Shown: in pieces, positions 62,897 to 64,000 of the stretch
Layout of the letters: each line of letters starts with the position of its first letter
Numbering within the stretch: position 1 is the first letter of the stretch
Source of the DNA: Marinobacter sp. C7
GTDB taxonomy: Bacteria > Pseudomonadota > Gammaproteobacteria > Pseudomonadales > Oleiphilaceae
NCBI RefSeq assembly: GCF_022343555.1
Contig: NZ_JAKQZH010000001.1
Location: 1,178,001-1,242,000 of the forward strand
DNA: 64,000 nt
Direction: 5' to 3'
Notes under the pieces: model-generated
Databases searched by the model: none
What the model was told of the DNA's origin: nothing
The model's input: the letters and a program-made list of their open reading frames with translations, nothing else
Position numbers and translations under genes: made by a program

Positions 62897-63577
62897 ATGG
62901 GGCAGCTAGACCATCTGCTGGACAAGAACCGGGCCTGGGCAAACGGCATCAAGGCTGTCGATCCCAAGTTCTTCGACCGCCTGTCGAATCAGCAGGCGCC
63001 GGAATACCTGTGGATCGGCTGTGCCGACAGCCGGGTGCCGGCAAACCAGATCGTGGATCTGCTGCCCGGTGAGCTCTTCGTTCACCGGAATGTGGCCAAC
63101 GTGGTGGTGCACACCGACTTCAACTGCCTGTCGGTCCTGCAGTTTGCCATCGAGGTGCTCAAGGTGAAGCACGTTCTCGTGGTCGGCCATTACGGCTGCG
63201 GTGGTGTGCGTGCGGCCTTGTTGAATGAGGGCTTTGGCCTGATCAGTAACTGGCTGCGCCATGTCCAGGACGTGCGCGACCGTCATCAGGCCATCCTGGA
63301 TGCCATCCCGAGCGAGCAGGACCGGGTTGATCGTCTGTGTGAGCTGAATGTGGTGGAACAGGTCGGCCACGTCTGCCAGAACAACATCGTCCAGGAAGCC
63401 TGGCGACGAGGCCAGCCTCTGACCGTTCACGGCTTTGTCTACGACGTGGCTGATGGTCTGCTCCGGGACATGGGCCTGTCCATTTCCAATGACGAGGAGC
63501 GGGAGCGAGTCCGGCAGAATGCGGTCGAGGAGCTGGTGCAGCGCCCGGTCCGCGCCGGTCGCGAAAAGCTGGCCTGA
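62897..63577 (+). CDS. can: Beta-class carbonic anhydrase
   Basis: A 226-residue zinc enzyme that interconverts CO2 and bicarbonate. Zinc ligands and catalytic residues follow E. coli Can numbering: C42, D44 and R46 (GCADSRVP), H98 and C101 (GHYGCGG). It may supply bicarbonate to carboxylases. It lies 66 bases after gdhB; whether they are cotranscribed is not clear. Confidence 0.96.
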   Translation: MGQLDHLLDKNRAWANGIKAVDPKFFDRLSNQQAPEYLWIGCADSRVPANQIVDLLPGELFVHRNVANVVVHTDFNCLSVLQFAIEVLKVKHVLVVGHYGCGGVRAALLNEGFGLISNWLRHVQDVRDRHQAILDAIPSEQDRVDRLCELNVVEQVGHVCQNNIVQEAWRRGQPLTVHGFVYDVADGLLRDMGLSISNDEERERVRQNAVEELVQRPVRAGREKLA

Positions 63578-63584
63578 TCGCTTC

Positions 63585-64000
63585 ATGTCTGCTCTTCCCA
63601 ATTCCCACGAGGCACTGCTTCGTAATCGAGACCTGCTGGACGGCGCCGTTGGCCTGATCGGGGTAACCGATCCCGGTCTTCTTCCCATGCTGGGAGAAGG
63701 TGGTCTTGCTATGAGCGAGCATGCCGGCGTTTACGCCGCTTTGAGTCGAATGCCTGGCTGGCAGGCTTGCTTCGGATATGACGATCCGGGGCTTCACGCC
63801 AAAAGCTGTGACACTCTGGTGGTTTTCCTGCCCAAGGCGCGGGCTGAACTGGACCTGCGCCTGGCGCTGGCGTTGTGGCTCGCCAGGGCCGGAGCGAGGC
63901 TGGTACTGGTTGGCGAGAAAAAGGAAGGCATCGCCGGCGCCGTCAAGCAGCTCAGGGCCAGATTGCCGGATGCGGGCAAGGTGGACAGCGCACGCCATTG
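63585..64000 (+). CDS. RsmC/RlmG-like rRNA guanine methyltransferase, N-terminal part (partial)
   Basis: An open frame runs from ATG 63585 to the right edge with no stop (138 codons). The product resembles the non-catalytic N-terminal domain of RsmC: FLPKARAELDLRLALALWLARAG followed by LVLVGEKKEGIAGAVKQL. RsmC makes m2G1207 in 16S rRNA. The catalytic NPP-type motif would lie beyond the window, so the exact family member is uncertain. It starts 7 bases after the carbonic anhydrase stop. Confidence 0.75.
   Translation, partial: MSALPNSHEALLRNRDLLDGAVGLIGVTDPGLLPMLGEGGLAMSEHAGVYAALSRMPGWQACFGYDDPGLHAKSCDTLVVFLPKARAELDLRLALALWLARAGARLVLVGEKKEGIAGAVKQLRARLPDAGKVDSARH

Overview
The window looks like a chromosomal segment of a marine gammaproteobacterium close to Marinobacter, within the wider Pseudomonas-like group. 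The evidence is gene content and order: lexA-sulA followed by two small conserved genes as in Pseudomonas, FleQ beside an HsbA/HsbR/HptB switch, a full System I ccm operon, a 180-kDa NAD-glutamate dehydrogenase, an NhaD sodium/proton antiporter, and the abundant intergenic hairpin repeats. This genus call is inference from gene content, not from a database search. No phage, integrase, insertion sequence or CRISPR array was seen.

Layout. 1-6.3 kb: end of a GspD-type secretin, a palindrome array, then leftward genes for an HtpX-like protease, LemA, Fe-superoxide dismutase and a purE-purK pair split by two large hairpin elements. 6.6-9.4 kb: a coiled-coil membrane protein, a lipoprotein, a small charged protein and a tRNA Val-Asp-Val operon. 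9.6-12.7 kb: divergent high-molecular-weight FabG and FadI-like thiolase genes. 12.7-13.0 kb: broken tRNA-fMet pieces followed by an intact tRNA-fMet. 13.2-20.9 kb: a large GGDEF-EAL protein, NhaD, an amidase and a voltage-sensor-like protein. 21.1-26.6 kb: tamA-tamB. 26.6-29.1 kb: a SIMPL protein and a glutamine-amidotransferase-like hydrolase translationally coupled to an amidoligase. 29.2-32.8 kb: lexA-sulA, two conserved small genes and a DUF1329 gene. 33.1-37.1 kb: FleQ, then hsbA-hsbR-hptB. 37.1-39.0 kb: upp-uraA. 39.2-43.4 kb: an unusual cluster of a FleN-like ATPase, a methyltransferase-GspE fusion and a MoxR-type AAA ATPase. 43.6-50.8 kb: ccmABCDEFGHI. 50.8-57.8 kb: a moxR-DUF58-DUF4381-VWA-VWA/TPR-BatD operon. 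57.9-64 kb: gdhB, a beta-carbonic anhydrase and the start of an RsmC-like methyltransferase.

The most distinctive observations are: (1) the FleN-like / PCMT-GspE fusion / MoxR ATPase cluster; (2) a FleQ whose sigma-54 contact loop reads GAFPGA while its c-di-GMP-binding residues are kept; (3) three roughly 100-nt branched hairpin elements whose arms differ completely in sequence between copies yet remain self-complementary; (4) a tamA gene that seems to start at AUU; (5) twelve copies of a 30-nt GGGGTCAGA palindrome family, partly in regularly spaced arrays; and (6) scrambled tRNA-fMet fragments in both orientations.
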